Translations under genes and position numbers: made by a program | The notes under the pieces: generated by a model | Seen by the model: the letters and a program-made list of their open reading frames with translations, nothing else | Databases searched by the model: none | Told to the model about the DNA's origin: nothing | Assembly (NCBI GenBank): GCA_024691305.1 | Contig: JAILNS010000015.1 | Location: 1 to 64,000, forward strand | Direction of reading: 5' to 3' | Source of the DNA: Lachnospiraceae bacterium | GTDB taxonomy: Bacteria > Bacillota > Clostridia > Lachnospirales > Lachnospiraceae | Length of the DNA stretch: 64,000 nucleotides | Shown: one piece after another, positions 63,754 to 64,000 of the stretch | How positions within the stretch are numbered: position 1 is the first letter of the stretch | Layout of the letters: every line of letters starts with the position of its first letter

Positions 63754-64000
63754 ACTTGGGCTTTCTGCCAACTTAATATGCGCTTTTCTGGTGATGATCA
63801 TATATGCCATCATCATTAATACTGACGGCCATCTGAACATCGACAGCATCATATTTCTTAATCTGTATCTGATAGTGGATGTTGCTGCGATCATAGTGGG
63901 TATGTTATGTTTCGATTCATATCCCTGGGTTCCGAAGGTTGTTTTTCTGGCTCTCTATGAATCCCTTTGCGTTGTTTCGCTTTTTGTAAACGGCAGCAAC
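63740..64000 (+). CDS. membrane protein, 5' part cut by window end
   Basis: Not in the ORF track. The frame is open to the last base. MKEHKLGLSANLICAFLVMIIYAIIINTDGHLN starts inside the end of the lipid-kinase-like gene (14-base overlap). At least two membrane helices. A transcriptional partner of the two upstream genes; a further sensory protein is possible. Confidence 0.65.
   Translation, partial: MKEHKLGLSANLICAFLVMIIYAIIINTDGHLNIDSIIFLNLYLIVDVAAIIVGMLCFDSYPWVPKVVFLALYESLCVVSLFVNGSN

Overview
The window looks like chromosome from a low-to-mid GC Firmicute of the class Clostridia, most likely family Lachnospiraceae (Butyrivibrio or Pseudobutyrivibrio type). This rests on gene content: a TetM-like GTPase fused to a NYN domain, a giant 2-hydroxyacyl-CoA dehydratase activase, a small DUF6472-type protein, a CIRCE-controlled groESL, sigma-A type promoters and strong Shine-Dalgarno sequences. 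The genus is inference.

Bases 1-18000: the 3' part of a VTC-type polyphosphate polymerase gene, a DUF4956 membrane protein and a secreted beta-helix-like carbohydrate-binding protein; a histidine phosphatase; a translation pair (YlmH S4 protein coupled to the TetM/NYN fusion); serC-serA-DUF1015 (serine synthesis); and a glycogen/maltodextrin block (divergent GlgB-like protein, malQ) ending in a membrane diguanylate cyclase. Bases 18000-34000: tRNA-Thr, metA (acetyl-CoA type by residue 111), two small genes, the 1427-residue activase, a degenerate EAL/HDOD protein, aminopeptidase P, pckA, a CstA-type transporter, hflKC and a probable 6S RNA. Bases 34000-48400: yihY, pheST, an M18 aminopeptidase, a NYN-LOTUS protein, a degenerate GGDEF protein, glmM, groESL, a HAD phosphatase, divergent DtxR-type and CarD-like regulators, and a membrane protein/Xre pair.

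Bases 48471-58748 hold a 10.3-kb integrated element in the 3' end of a tRNA-Leu gene, bounded by 22-bp direct repeats. It carries a sigma-70-like factor, two related zinc-finger proteins, a divergent repressor/excisionase switch with a 15-bp operator, a primase-polymerase split from its PriCT-2/RepA-like ATPase, iteron-like repeats just after that ATPase gene, a long cruciform-forming palindrome and a tyrosine integrase. No relaxase, capsid or terminase gene is visible, so it reads as a phage-satellite-like or mobilisable replicating island. The most interesting signal is a pair of leader RNAs in front of the sigma gene and the first zinc-finger gene. Each has a promoter, a hairpin with the same AUACCU loop but entirely different stem bases, a conserved GCYGAAYGGGRGCAC segment, and an intrinsic terminator. 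This looks like a covarying two-copy RNA regulator.

Bases 58749-64000: the tRNA's displaced original terminator, an SGNH/MBOAT O-acylation pair on the minus strand, then a GGDEF protein overlapping a lipid-kinase-fold protein that lacks the GGDGT motif, and the start of a membrane protein cut by the window edge.
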